DNA of 64,000 nucleotides, taken from assembly GCA_015178975.1 (NCBI GenBank), contig WHVD01000124.1, forward strand, positions 124,001 to 188,000, given 5' to 3'. Shown one piece after another: positions 45,581 through 58,104 of the stretch. The notes beneath the pieces are model-generated. The model made no database searches. It was given only the letters and a program-made list of their open reading frames with translations, and was not told the origin of the DNA. The position numbers and the translations under genes were made by a program. Position 1 is the stretch's first letter; every line of letters begins with the position of its first letter. Origin of the DNA: Hysterangium stoloniferum. Taxonomy: Eukaryota; Basidiomycota; Agaricomycetes; Hysterangiales; Hysterangiaceae.

Positions 45581-47542
45581 CTGTTCGACCTTTTGCAGAG
45601 TTTGCTTTTGCCAATGGACATTCCAGAACTCAATGATCAGGTTTTCTGCACAAGAGACAAAGGCAAAAAATTGTCCATATGATGTTGTCTTTCTTGTGGG
45701 GTCAGTTTGCCATCGGGTCCGAGCTTGTCTGTAAGGTCAGGTTTTCCAGTTTGCTTGCCAGACTGTTGACCTTTGTTGTTGTTGTTGTTATTGTTGTTGT
45801 TGTTGGAAGATTTTTTATCATCTTCCAATCAGATTGCATGGAGTTTTGGTTGCTGGTAGATGAAGTGTTGTTGTTGGTTTTATTGGCTGTGGACTTGTTG
45901 ACTTTATCTGCAGAGGTCTCATGGGCAACTTCTGGTGATGTTCCCAATAGCATGTGTCCATGTTTTGAGCCTTGAGGCACATACAGGACAGTGTTTTTGG
46001 CTTGCCATCTTCTCCTTTCAAGACTTCATCTTTAAGGCAGGATGGCAGACTGGCATAGAACTGGTGGTGGAGAACAGGATCACCCCACTGACAATGAGCT
46101 GCAAGGTTATTGAATTGGACAATATAGTCTGTGATGTTATTAAGAACTGAAAACTGACTAATGTCGGTAGGCCGATGGGAACCAATTGGAAGGACTTGGC
46201 TTCAGCTTATATGCTGCACCCTCACAAATATCTATCAGGTGTCCTTAAATTTCAGACGGGTGAAGACTAGTCCTAACGAGTACCTCTCAGTGAGTTTCCG
46301 ATTGGGACCAAAGGATAAGTCAAGTGTCGGGCCAAGGGGTCAGGGACCAAGAGTGGGTGAGCACACATGAAGGCAGAGGGTGGAATACTTAGTATGAGAC
46401 TTCTAGAAATGTATGAGGGTATTCTGAGTCCATATTCTGATTGCCTAGTAACTACGACTACAGTGGGTTCATATACAAGTATTCAGTGTCTAGAAAATAC
46501 TAACTAGGAAAACATTATTGACAATAAGCTTGACTAGGAACGGGAAGGTTACGATTTGTTTGGAGGCCATGAAATAACCGAGAGTGGGATTATGAGAAAA
46601 GGAAATAGTCTGAGGGTTACAAGCATATATAGACATATGTGAAACATAGAATAGAATGGATCATTATAATAAAAAGGGACGTATCAGAGTTTAACCAGAT
46701 AGTATGAGTATATTTTGACAGGGGCATAAACAGAGTTTGATCGCTGCAAAAGCATACATCAGTGTTGGGAGACCGATGGTTTCCGAAGTGATGACTTGAA
46801 TGATAACTTGAAACGTCAATAGGCAGTGATAACCTCAGGGACCGTCGGGTTGCGACACAGTCATAACAGATGTGCTGGGTGTCCTTCATACAAATATTAG
46901 TGAGACTATTCTCAGCTTCTCCGGTCAGGTCATACCAGCCAAAGTTGGTTTCTGGCTCCATAACAAAAGCATCCCAATTTTCAAGCCAAAGTGGCTCTTC
47001 CTTGGAAAGTCCACTAAAAGCCAGTTTGAACCATTTCAACATGGATCCCGAGAGGTATGAAAGTGCATAGTTGACTTTTTGGGAGTCCGTGGAGAATGTG
47101 GTGGATTGATTGTGGAAATTGAAGTGACATTACATGAGGAAAGTGGAAAGTTTGTTTGGGTTGGAACCCATGAAGGGTTCTGGAGCATTGACTTTTGACC
47201 ATGGAGGTTCCAGATCCTTCTTGCTGCCTTCTCTGAGCATGTGATTCATTAATCTCTCTAAAGTGATTGCTAACAACTCAGAGGTAGGATCTGCAAGTGG
47301 CAGTCAATCATTAGATGGGTAATTTTTGACACCTTTGCCCTTGTCAGGGGCCATGGACTCATCCTCGTGCTCAGATTCATCTGGGTTTTCTGGGACTTCT
47401 TCAATACAAGCATCTTCCATGGTGTCTGGCTGGTATACAAAGTAAGTGGGGAATGAAGAGTTGACAGTCCAGGTAATGATTCCTGTACATGTGCTTTTCT
47501 TGATGGCATATTGACAATCTGTGAGTCTTAGTCAGAAAATAC
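45581..47542 (-). mobile_element. Ty3/Gypsy gag fragment, minus strand, interrupted by LTR F2
   Basis: Minus-strand text includes a capsid-like LSYLSGSMLKWF and FSGLSKEEPLWLENWDAF, plus an Asn- and Thr-rich low-complexity stretch near 45780-45830. Its 5' end lies near 47510, beside LTR A3. It is a broken gag only. The closest relative is the plus-strand gag at 50365-54100. Confidence 0.75.
46138..46868 (+). mobile_element. Solo LTR, family F (copy F2)
   Basis: 731 bp, ending GACACAGTCATAACA, flanked by GATGT on both sides (46133-46137 and 46869-46873). It is otherwise collinear with F1 and sits inside the minus-strand gag fragment. Confidence 0.9.
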
Positions 47543-50364
47543 TGTTAAGTGGCATGTGCAGAGCTTATCGGAGGGTTTCTGGAGAAAGCTGCAGGAAAGC
47601 TGGTAGGACTTGGCTTCAGCTTATAGGCTGCACCCTCACAAGATCATGTTGTCCAATTTCAGACAGGCGGACAGGAATCCCAGGGAGTCTGGGAATGGTT
47701 GGTGGGTTGAAAGGTTGGGGAGTCGACTGCAGGAATCCCACAGAAGTCGAGAGGTCGGGTGGAGATGAGTTGGAGGTCAAGAGATAGATGGGTTGGAGGT
47801 TAGGTGATAGATGGGTCAGAGCCTGTGGGCTCCAACAAGGTAAATAGTGGTGTGTTTCAAAGAAGAGAATAGAGTGGAAAATGTACTGAGATTACTGGGG
47901 AGAATCTAAGTTGATTTTCTGACTGGATTGTATGTATAACATCTGCCAGACTATATAGACTGTGGAATGTATAACATACCAAATCCAGTAATAATGAAAT
48001 CTAAACTAGTAAACATGAAACAAGGTAAGTAAACACCAAACTTGGTGTTAGGAATGGAATGGAGCAGAGCGGAGTCTGAAATGTGACAGGTCATTAGACC
48101 ATAACAGGAATGGGGCTCAGTTAGAGAGCTGTCAGGTTTTCCAAGCAGAGTCTGGTGACTGGTATGTGGGACAGGGGACAGGGTCAGAGATAGACAGGTG
48201 CAGGTTCTGGTGGGTATTCCAGTGACTGATACATGAAGTAATGAAGGCCCAGCATGGACAGGTCTGACATCCAGAGTCCAGTTGTAATGTATTAGCCTTA
48301 TTTTAATACTATTTTCCGAAAAAGGAGTCCAATGCTCTATCAAAATGTGCAAATACTCAATTCACTGCAAGGTAAAATAATTTAAGTATTTGATATTAAT
48401 CAGTGGCAGCCTAAATAGACTTAGAACCTCTGAAGTCAAGAGTTTACTTGAATATATGCACCCTACTTCGCAAAGAAGGTTTTGAGAGCTGCTTGTGCAA
48501 GCTTGTTCTTTTTCTGTAAAAACAACCACTAAAATAAGAATAACAATTTACTGATTCCGAAGCTAGATTTAACTTCAATGCTAGCTAGTTTATATATATT
48601 TTATACTATTTGTCAAACAGTAAAAATATTTATAAACGGGTCAAAAGATTAGATATAGAATAAAACACTATTTGGCTAATATATGCTTTATTTACACTAA
48701 CCTACAAGGTCTACTGTGATATTAACTTATCAGGATCTTAACGTAGTCTTAAGGATTCTGCAAGGATATTCTCAGTATTTGTTTATGTGAATATGCTTTA
48801 CTGATTCACAATAAATGAACAAAGGAATGGGATTATTTGCAATGTAATAAACAGTCAAATTACTCAACTAGAGGTGACTGAAGTCTTAAACTACAAATAA
48901 CAATGTAGAGAAAACTAATAATCAAATACTCAATTAAGAGATGACTATAGTATAAGATTATTTATATATTATTAGTTGATAACCAACAACTCTAGCTGAA
49001 GTGGAAATAATATATAAAAGATAGCCAACTATTCAATTAAGAAGTGGCAAGGGGGAACAAAAGTCAACAACTCAGATTGAGGTGACAGGGGAACAGCAGA
49101 TCAGTCAACAGCTCAGATTGAGGTGACAAGGGATCTGATTGGGCCAACAACTCTGATAGAGGTGGCAAGGGTTTCCAACAGCTCAGATAGAGGTGGAATT
49201 AGATGTCCAACTGCCCAGATAGGGGTGGAGTAGCCTGCTTGCTGCAGTGACACACACAGATGTGGTGAGATGATATGATAATATGATTGATTGGTTTTTT
49301 TTATTCAAGGCTGGAGCTGAGCTCCTTATATACATTTTAGTCTGAGACATTTAGAAGATTCTAGAAGATTTAATGATGTCATTCTGGGAGGAGTGATGTC
49401 ATTTAGAATTTTCTAGAATTTTCTAGAGCATTGTGGAAGGTTCTAACTACTTCTAAGACACTATAGAATATTCTTGGCATAATGGAACATTGTAGAATTT
49501 TATAGAATATTCTACAATATTCTATCTAATATTAGTACCTATTAACTAATGTTCCATTGGAAGCCACTGGAATGTTCCAGAGAGTTTCCTGTTTTTGTTG
49601 CAGTAGCATATATGATGACATAATGCTCTCGCGCCTGTGCGCGCACATGACACCCTTCGCGTCTTGTGACTGTCACGTGTTGTGACAGTCGCGCGCCTGT
49701 GTGACCGTCGCGCGCCTTTGTGACCATCGCGCGCCTCTGTGACCGTCGCACGCCTCTGTGACCGTCGCGCGCCCTTGTGACAACTGTCACCTGTTATGAC
49801 GGTTGTCACTCGTTGTGACGATTTTCCCGCGTGCCGTGTAATAAACGCCAGGCCGGTTTTATATTATTATATAATTATTATATTTACTTTTAGTTAGTTA
49901 TAAATATAATATTTTATTATAATAATATAAAAATATATATATTTCACCTTGATAATGCGCGAGTATTTCAAATCGCGTTTTGTCAGCGTCGGAGTTTGAA
50001 ATATCATGTGAATATCACATGATTACTCGCGCGTTGTGAATAAGCGCTGAGTCGCCGACATATTAATCAAAAAAGAATAAAAGTAGAAATTCAATTACTT
50101 GCTCAATTTATTAGATAAAAATACAAAATAAATTGTATAAATTCAGGATAAATCAAACAAATATTGTACAATTTAATCGTCGCAATATAATTACATTTGA
50201 ATATTTGTTTTCGCAATTTGTTAGGGGAAATTGTTTAAAAATTGGAAAAAACTTAGAAATACATAACACCAGTGGGTATTCTGGTAAACTGATAACTGGT
50301 GTGTGTAGGGTGCGGGTGCATATAAGTTAGTGCCTGGAGTCTGGCGGATTTTCCGGTTGTAACA
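47543..50364. mobile_element. LTR, family A (copy A3), interrupted by LTR B4
   Basis: It starts TGTTAAGTGGCATG and ends CCGGTTGTAACA. Without B4 it is about 831 bp. The 5-bp flanks do not match (AATAC left, GTATG right). The two neighbours are gag fragments pointing away from it on opposite strands, so this is not a simple solo insertion. Confidence 0.82.
48283..50268 (-). mobile_element. Solo LTR, family B (copy B4), inside LTR A3
   Basis: 1,986 bp, ends TGTAATGTAT and ATACATAACA, flanked by CCAGT on both sides (48278-48282 and 50269-50273). The minisatellite has about five units at 49680-49780. Confidence 0.93.
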
Positions 50365-50803
50365 GTATGGAAGAAGTACTGGAAAAACTGGATGACTCAG
50401 AGAATGAGGAAGAGTCCACAGCACCTGAAAGGGTAAAGGTGTCAAAAACCCACAGGCCACACCATGACCATGTCTTGAAGACCCTACTGCTGAATCTCTA
50501 TCAGGTATAGTTGATACTTTGTTGACTCACCTGCTTAAGGAAAGGAAAGAAAAAAAGGATCAGGAAACTCTGCAGTTAAAGGTTAATGTTCCAGAACCCT
50601 ACACAGGTTCCAACCCCAACAAACTGTCTGCTTGTTAGGACCAGAAAACCTGCCAAGCTCCAGACCCCATCCTACAGTACATGCACCTGACTCTCTATAC
50701 TAGGGTACTGTTAGGACTGGGAAACCTGCTGGGCTCCAGACCCTGTCTTATATGCACCCAACCCTCTATATGGTACCCAAAGTATAGTCACAACTGGAGT
50801 GCC

Positions 50804-52090
50804 TGTTAAGGGTGTGTACATGGAGGGTTTCCAGAGAAATCTGCAGGAATCCAGGTAGGACTTGGCTTCAGCTTATAGGCTGCACCCTCGTGAGATCGTC
50901 TTGTCCAATTTCAAATGGGTGGATGGGAATCCCAGGGAGTCTGGGCAGAGTTCGTGGGTCAAGAGGTCCAGGAGTTGAGATAGATAAGTCGGAGGTTGAG
51001 TGATAGATGTGTCAGTGTGAAGAGTGGCGGAAGTTCTGACCGTTCTATATACGAAGAAATGAGTAGAAAGGAAGGATATTGACCTATTCAGTGCAATATA
51101 AGAGAAAGTGAGAGAAAGAGCACGAGATGACAAAGGAGCCAACGAGTGCGATGGTTCGAGTGGAGGCCTCGACTATTACAGTTCGAGGCCAGAAGTGCTC
51201 AGTAGTTCAGATACTGCTACTTATGTAGTAGCTGACACGTTACCCTGATCACCACTCGTAGTAGACCTAGTTTGTGTCTTACGAGTGGTGGTTCTTGGGT
51301 TAAAGTGTGTCTTCTCCTATTTGGTGCCGAGTGCACCCACAAGTATACACAATGCTTCGAACTAATGAAATATGCAATATTCGAAGAATATAAAAGATAG
51401 AAAAATATAAATAAAATGTGTAAAATATAAATGAAATAAAAGGAGTGTTTTACCACAATGAAACTGTGGTAAAAGCATACTCCTTCACAGTCAAAGCCCG
51501 TGGGCTCTGACTAGTGAGAGCAGTGTAATTCAAAGAGGAATTTAGAGTGGAAAATATACTAAGATTACTGGGGAGAATCTAAGCTGATTTTCTGACTGGA
51601 TTGTATGTACAACATCTGCCAGACTATATAGACTGTGGAATGAATAACATACCAAATCCAGTAATAATGAAAATGAAACTAACAAACATAAAACGAGATA
51701 AGTAAACACCAAACTAGGTGTTAGGAACAGGACAGAATGGAGTGGAGTCCGAATCATGACAGGTCATAAAACCATAATGGGAATGGAGTGGGAGCGGAGT
51801 CTGAATTGTGACAGGTCATTTGACTATAATGGGAATAGGGTTCAGTTAGAGGGATGATGGGTTTTCCAAGTGGGGTCCAGTGACTGATGTGTGGGACAGA
51901 GTCAGACATAGACAGGGATGGAGTTTGGCGGGTATTCCAGTGACTGGTACATGAAGTAACAAAGTCAAACATGGACAAGTCTGATGTACAGAGTCCGGTG
52001 GGAATTCTGATAAACTGACAATTGGTGCGTATAGGGTGTGGGTGTGTATAAGTTAGTGCCCAGAGTCCAGTGGGAATTCTGGTCATAACA
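50804..52090. mobile_element. Solo LTR, family A (copy A4), interrupted by LTR C2
   Basis: It starts TGTTAAGGGTGTG and ends TGGTCATAACA. Flanks are GTGCC and GTGGC (4 of 5 bases). Without C2 it is about 808 bp. Confidence 0.85.
51016..51489 (+). mobile_element. Solo LTR, family C (copy C2), inside LTR A4
   Basis: 474 bp, ends TGTGAAGAGTGG and CATACTCCTTCACA, flanked by GTCAG and GTCAA (4 of 5). Confidence 0.9.
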
Positions 52091-52781
52091 GTGGCTGCCA
52101 GGACATGTGCACATCAAACCTGTCTATATCCGACTCTGTCTCATGCACCAGTCACCAGACTCTGCCTGGACAACCTGTCAGCTCTCTACTGTAACTGAGC
52201 CCCACTTCCATTATGGTTAAATGACCTGTCATGTTTGCACCCCACCTCCATTCTATTCCATCCCTAACACCTAGTTTGGTGTTTACTTGTCCCATTTCAT
52301 GATTACTTGTTTTGGTCTTTATTATTACTGGATTTGGTATTGCATACATTCCACAGTCTATATAGTCTAGCTAATGTTTGTACATACAATCTGGTCAGAA
52401 AATTGACTTAGTTCCCTCCCCCAGTAACTTAGCATACATATATCCTGCTCTATCCCCACCTCTCATCTTTGAAACACAATGCTATTGACCTCATCGGAGC
52501 CTGCAGGCTTTCCAACTGGTCTTCCAATCTATCGACTGTTCAACCTATTGACCTATTGACTACTCCCAGACTCCCTGGGTTTCCCGTCTGCCTGTCTGAA
52601 ATTGGACACCATGATCTCATGAAGGTGCAGCCTATAAGCTGAAGCCAAGTCCTACCAGATTATCCATGGATTTCTCTGGAAACCCTCCATGAGCCTGCCC
52701 ATCCCTTAACACCACTTTCCTCATGCAATGTTGCTAACTTCTGTGATTGACCTGCCACATTCTCCATGGACTCCTAAAAAG

Positions 52782-53298
52782 TGTTAAGTGCCATGTCGGA
52801 AACTTATTCCAGAACTATTGGAAAGCACTGGGAATTCAGAAACTGTTGGATAGGGTCAGGATGTCGGCTTCAGCTTATGTGCTGCACCTCTACACAAATG
52901 CTCAGAAGTCACTTAATTTCAAAGGTGGGACTTATGCTGGAAGATACAGATATTCAGAGTTCCAAAGAGTTCTGAATATCAAGCATGCAGAAAGATGGAA
53001 GAGGGAATAAGAAACTAAGTTGATATCAGATCTAAAGTAAAGTACAAATTCATGGAAACTAATATAAGTCTTCTTGTTATTGTACTACAAACTAAGACCA
53101 CAATAAGACGGAAACGGAAGTATTCTGAAATGGGAATACAATAAGATGAATTGGGGAGACATTATTCTGAAATGAAAATATAATAAACAAACAAGTGAAT
53201 ACTTGTCAATGGACAAATTACCAAATGCGGTAACTATGATGTTCCATAGTCAGAAGTTGGAAGTCAGATATTGAAACATCTGGGAACAGGTCGTAACA
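52782..53298 (+). mobile_element. Solo LTR, family G
   Basis: 517 bp, ends TGTTAAGTGCCATG and CAGGTCGTAACA, flanked by AAAAG on both sides (52777-52781 and 53299-53303). It contains a version of the GGCTTCAGCTTAT box. Confidence 0.9.
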
Positions 53299-53489
53299 AA
53301 AAGTCAATTACACACTCTTATCTTTCAGGATCCATATTGAAATGGTTTGAACCAGTTTTTAGTGGACTTACTGAGGAAGAGCTGACTTGGCTTGAAGATT
53401 GGAATGCATTTGTTGAAGAATTAAAAATGAATTTTGGCCCATACAACCCAACTGGAGAAGCCAAGAACAGCCTCACTAATCTTCATATG

Positions 53490-54004
53490 TGAGACATATC
53501 AGATTTCTTTTGATATAGTTGAAATGATAATTGAAATATATTCTACTACACTGAACATGGAAGCCTCATTTGACAAAGTATAAATTCACCCTGTCGATGA
53601 AGTGAGAGGCTATTACTAGTCACAAGGGCTCACAGATAAATAATATTGAATAGTTTCGACAATCATGTGAGACAAGATTGAGAGGTAGATTATTAATACA
53701 GAAAACTAATGTACAATGTGAGAGATTTTCTGACTAAGGTCCTTCACTCTTCTCATTGCCCTTTTATGCTTTCCATCATTTACCTATGACTATGTTATGA
53801 TTTAATAATGAAATCATTCATGACATCAAAATGAGACATGTCAAAGATATTTGATATTGTTGAAGAAAGTCAAATAAGAGTGTCGAAGATGTTGCATGGG
53901 AAGTTGAGTCGGAGAAATTTGAAGATGATTCAAAATGTCAAAGAGTTGTCAAAAGTTACCTTGAATAATTTTGTGACAATGTTGTGACTGTGACACTTGT
54001 GACA
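53490..54004 (+). mobile_element. Solo LTR, family L (copy L1)
   Basis: 515 bp, ends TGAGACATATCAG and ACACTTGTGACA, flanked by ATATG on both sides (53485-53489 and 54005-54009). An inverted relative (L2) is at 58239-58679. Confidence 0.85.
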
Positions 54005-54975
54005 ATATGAAGGACAACCAGTGCATCATGGACTATATTGTCCAGTTCTGCACTCTGCCATCAATTTTACTGATACATGAAACTCAACTAAGGTTCATAT
54101 GACTGTGGGAATTTCTGGTTAGGTTCAACAAGGTCATGTGACCACATGTTTAAATAACACATTTATATGAACCTTTGCCTCATTTCATCCTCCCACCACA
54201 TGATGAAGAAGCACTCTGCTGAAACAAGACTCTCTGTCATTTTTCTTCTCCAAGAGGTCACTCCTGCAGAACAATTTCTTCTAAACTCTATATTGGGCAC
54301 TCTACAGTATCAGAAATTTGCTCCCAACTCCCTGGTCCACTTCCAACACCTTCCAGAGGTTGTCCTCCCAAGCTCTTCTCCAGGGATCATCACCACCTGG
54401 CTCATTCTATCATCTCTGGACAGGTTGATAATGCCTCCCAGGCCAAGTCCCACCTCTCCCTCTGTTATGTATTTCTAAGCTTTTTCCGATTTTTTAAACA
54501 ATTTCCCCTAACAAATTGCGAAAACAAATATTTAAATGTAATTATATCATGATGACAAAATTGTACTATATTTGCTTGATTTATCCTGAATTTATACAAT
54601 TTATTTTGTATTTTTAACATATAAATTGAGCAAGTTATTAAATTTTTACCTTTTATTCTTTTTTGATTAATATATCGGCGACTCAGCGCTTATTCACGAC
54701 GCGCGAGTAATCATGTGACATTCACATGACATTTAAAACTCCAATGCCGACAAAACGTGATTTGAAATACTTGCACATTATCAAGGCGAAATATATATAT
54801 TTTTATATTATTATAATAAAATATTATATTTATAACTAACTAAAAGTAAATATAATAATTATATAATAATATAAAACCGGCCTGGCGTTTATTACACGGC
54901 ACGCGGGAAAATCGTCACAATGAGTGACAACCGTCACAACAGGTGACAGTTGTCACAAGGGCGCGCGACTGTCAC

Positions 54976-56247
54976 TGTGATGTATCTAGTATATATTCAC
55001 GAATTTTCCCTTAATTTTCCAGAATTTATTTCAATTTATTTTATTCTATTTTATTTTATTTATTAATTCAAGAATTAGGCTATTTTCCTTTTAACTTCGA
55101 ATACTCAAAGCTTCGAATGACATCATATTATGTAATCGAAGCCTAGAGCGGTCGAAATATAAGTATAATAAAGCCGGGTTATCTGATTTCGAGAGACCGG
55201 GTTTTTATTATATTATATTAGTACATATATGCGCATTATTATCGCGCGATCACGTGACATCACGTGACGACGACGTCACGACGTGTTTACAAATCGTCGC
55301 GAGTAGTTTTCGCAGCCGCCGGCCGCGTTTATTTCCGTTTCGGCGCCACGGCTTATTTTGCTTCCACCCTCGGCCATCTCGGGTTTATTCTCTGACTCGA
55401 CCGGTTCGGATCTTCGGTTCGGATCTTCGAGTCGGGTGATAGCTATGACATCATAGCGGAATTATAGAAACTTTTAGAAGCTTCCAATAATTTCCTAATT
55501 AGTTATTTAGCTATTATTAAGCAAAAATCTCTACATGTATAAAAGGAGGCCTAAATCACTGAATAAAGAACAACTACTTTACTACTATCAACAGCACCAG
55601 CTCATAAGCTTATCTAATCATCCTAAGGACAAAAATAGCCTTAGTCTGATTTACTAACTGCAAGCACCTACACTTGCAGCATTTTGAACTCTTTCTCAGC
55701 AACTCTTGAACTTAGCTAATTCATCTAAGTTCCCTCAGCTTCCCGGAAAACCTTTAGGCTTACTAATCACTTAAGTAAATCTAAATTCTCATTACTGAAA
55801 TCCCTGCCCGTTTAGGTTATTCAAGAGCCCATTTTAACAGCACAGTTAATCGATCTTTAAACAAACGCTTGGATATTCGACTCTCGGACAATCTCTCTAT
55901 TTATAAATTATTTAACAGCTTGTTAAATCTTTATAAATAGTAAACTAAAAGGCTACAAGAAAGCGAAGGCTTACGACAAGTTTCCGCCAACTTATTGCGC
56001 ATACATTCAGCTCCCGAACCTTTATTCTCAAAGAGAACTTAACTTTCGTAGAGCACGTCACTACAAGTTCATCTGAATTTGTCAAGAGACCAAACAAATA
56101 TTGACTTTAGTTGTTTAAGCTTAATAGCGCAGCTAATTAATCTATCAGTATTTAAATTACTGGACCTTTATTTGTTTATTTCTTGAATCCCTTGCCGTGT
56201 CAACGCTTGTTAATTATTTGAGAGAGTAAATAGCCGGATACCTTACA
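54976..56247 (+). mobile_element. Solo LTR, family E (copy E1), inside LTR B6
   Basis: 1,272 bp, ends TGTGATGTATCTAG and CGGATACCTTACA, flanked by GTCAC on both sides (54971-54975 and 56248-56252). It contains a TATA box (GTATAAAAGGAGG near 55538) in the plus direction. It landed in the minisatellite of B6. Confidence 0.93.
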
Positions 56248-56279
56248 GTCACAACACATGACAGTCACAAGATGCGAAG

Positions 56280-56633
56280 GGTGTCATGCACGCGCACAGG
56301 CGCGAGAGCATTATGTCATCATATATGCTACTACAGCAAAAACCGGAAATTCTCTGGAACATTCCAGTGACTGCCAAAGGAATAGTAGTTAATAGGTACT
56401 AATAATAGATAGAATATTGTAGAATATTCTGTAAGTTTCCAGAATGTTCTATTGTGCCAAGAATATTCTATAGTGTCTTAAAAGTAGTTAGAACCTTCCA
56501 CAATGCTCTAGAAAATTCTAGAAAATTCTAAATGACATCATTCCTTCTAGAATGACATCATTCAATCTTCTAGAATGACATCATTCAATCTTCTAGAATC
56601 TTCTAAATGTCTCAGAATAAAATGTATATAAGG
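56280..56633 (+). promoter_or_regulatory. Promoter-like region of LTR B (HSE-like cluster, TGACATCA motifs, TATA box)
   Basis: AGAATATTCT, AGAATGTTCT, AGAATATTCT, TAGAAAATTCTAGAAAATTC and repeated TTCTAGAA follow each other over about 180 bp. These match the alternating nGAAn/nTTCn pattern of heat-shock elements. TGACATCA occurs three times just downstream, and TATATAAGG lies at 56625-56633. The same order recurs in B1, B2, B4 and B5. Factor binding is inferred, not shown. Confidence 0.6.
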
Positions 56634-58104
56634 AGCTCAGCTCCAGCCCTGAATAGAATAATCAATCATATCATCTCATCAACCCACCACATCTGTGTAT
56701 GTCACTGCAGCAAGCAGGCTACTCCACCCCTATCTGGGCAGTTGGACATCTACTTCCACCTCTATCTGAGCTGTTGGAAACCCTTGCCACCTCTATCAGA
56801 GTTGTTGGCCAATCAGATCCCTTGTCACCTCAATCTGAGCTGTTGACTGATCTGCTGTTTCCTTGTCACCTCAATCTGAGTTGTTGACTTTTGTTCCCCC
56901 TCGCCACTTCTTAATTGAATAGCTGGCTATCTTTTATATATTATTTCCACCTCAGTTAAAGTAGTTGGTTATCAGTCAATAATATATAAATAATCTTATA
57001 CTATAGTCATCTCTTAATTGAGTACTGATTATTAGTTTTCTCTACATTGTTATTTGTACTCTAAGACTTCAGTCACCTCTAGTTGAGTAATTTGACTGTT
57101 TATTACATTGCAAATAATCCCTTTTCCATTGTTCATTCATTGTGAATCAGTAAAGCATATTCACATAAACAAATACTGAGAATATCCTTGCAAGATCCTA
57201 AGACTACATTAAGATCCTGATAAGTTAGTATCACAGTAGACCTTGTAGGTTAGTGTAAATAAAGCATATATTAGCCAAATAGTGTTTTATTCTATATCTA
57301 ATCTTTTGACCTGTTTATAAATATTTTTACTGTTTGATAAATAGTATAAAATATATATAAACTAGCTAGTATTGAAGTTAAATCTAGCTTCGGAATCAGT
57401 AAATTGTTATTCTTATTTTAGTAGTTGTTGTCACAGAAAAAGAACAAGCTTGCACAAGCAGCTCTCAAAACCTTCTTTGTGAAGTAGGGTGCATATATTC
57501 AAGTAAACTCTTGACTTCAGGGGTTCTAAGTCTATTTAGGCTGTCACTGATTAATATCAAATACTTAAATTATTTTACCTTGCAGTGAATTGAGTATTTG
57601 CACATTTTGACAGAGTATTGGACTCCTTTTTTGGAAAATAGTATTAAAATAAGGCTAATACATTACACCCTTAATGTCTGTACACAGACAATTCACAATG
57701 CATTGAAGAAAGAGAATTTGAAGGCTGTGGTGAAGGCCAAAAGACCCCTTCTTGCCTCTCAACACATCAAGGCTCAATATGAGTTTGCTATCAAGTACCA
57801 GTATTGATGGCCTTTTCCACACCCACAACTTCCCATCAGAGCCCAAACAATTGATTTTGGTCTCATCTGCGAAGATAACCCTAAACAAGTCCTCCTCAGT
57901 CCAATGCTGGTACTTGACAGCAAACTCATATTAAGCCTTGATGTGTTAAGAGGCAAGAAGGGGTCTTTTGGCCTTCACCACAGCCTTCAAATTCTCTTTC
58001 TTCAATGCATTGTGAATTGACTGTGTGTAGACATTGAGGGAGAGGTGGGACTTGGCCTGGGAGGCATTATCAACCTGTCCAAAGATGATAGAATGAGCCA
58101 GGTG

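Larger units (their letters stand above)
50638..52711 (-). mobile_element. Inverted A/H-type LTR, interrupted by A4
   Basis: It starts TGTTAGGACCAG (with a second similar start at 50709) and ends CCCATCCCTTAACA. After removing A4 the text is a diverged reverse complement of family A. The 5-bp flanks match only in part (CTGCT and CCACT), so the borders are uncertain. Confidence 0.6.
50365..54100 (+). mobile_element. Ty3/Gypsy gag fragment, plus strand, with four LTRs inserted
   Basis: Gag pieces lie at 50365-50637 (acidic LDDSENEEEST, then VPEPYTGSNPNKLS), 52712-52781, 53304-53489 (LSGSILKWFEPVFSGLTEEE) and 54005-54100 (KDNQCIMDYIVQF). Inserted LTRs are H with A4 and C2 inside it, then G, then L1. 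The element is broken and the pol region is absent. Confidence 0.75.
54463..57667 (+). mobile_element. Solo LTR, family B (copy B6), sense orientation, interrupted by LTR E1
   Basis: Ends TGTTATGTATTTC and GGCTAATACATTACA. Flanks are CCCTC and CCCTT (4 of 5). Without E1 it is about 1.93 kb. It gives the clearest view of the promoter-like region: GAA/TTC repeats at 56420-56605, three TGACATCA motifs, and TATATAAGG at 56625-56633. Confidence 0.9.
54165..58104. mobile_element. Second Tc1/mariner-derived inverted duplication, interrupted by LTR B6
   Basis: The plus strand, read across B6, encodes a Tc1 transposase N-terminal region (GQVDNASQAKSHLSL, then TQTIHNALKKENLKAVVKAKRPLLASQHIKAQYEF). The same segment recurs inverted at about 57906-58104. 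Between them the minus strand gives FRVIFADETKINCLGSDG. The arms are about 54393-54462 plus 57668-57806 against 57906-58104. The DDE region is missing and the right arm stops at 58104. The left border near 54165 is an estimate and no terminal repeats were found. Confidence 0.65.

Noticed and set aside
45637-45980. Asn- or Thr-rich repeat protein
   Set aside because: It is a low-complexity part of the minus-strand gag fragment, read in different frames, not a separate gene.
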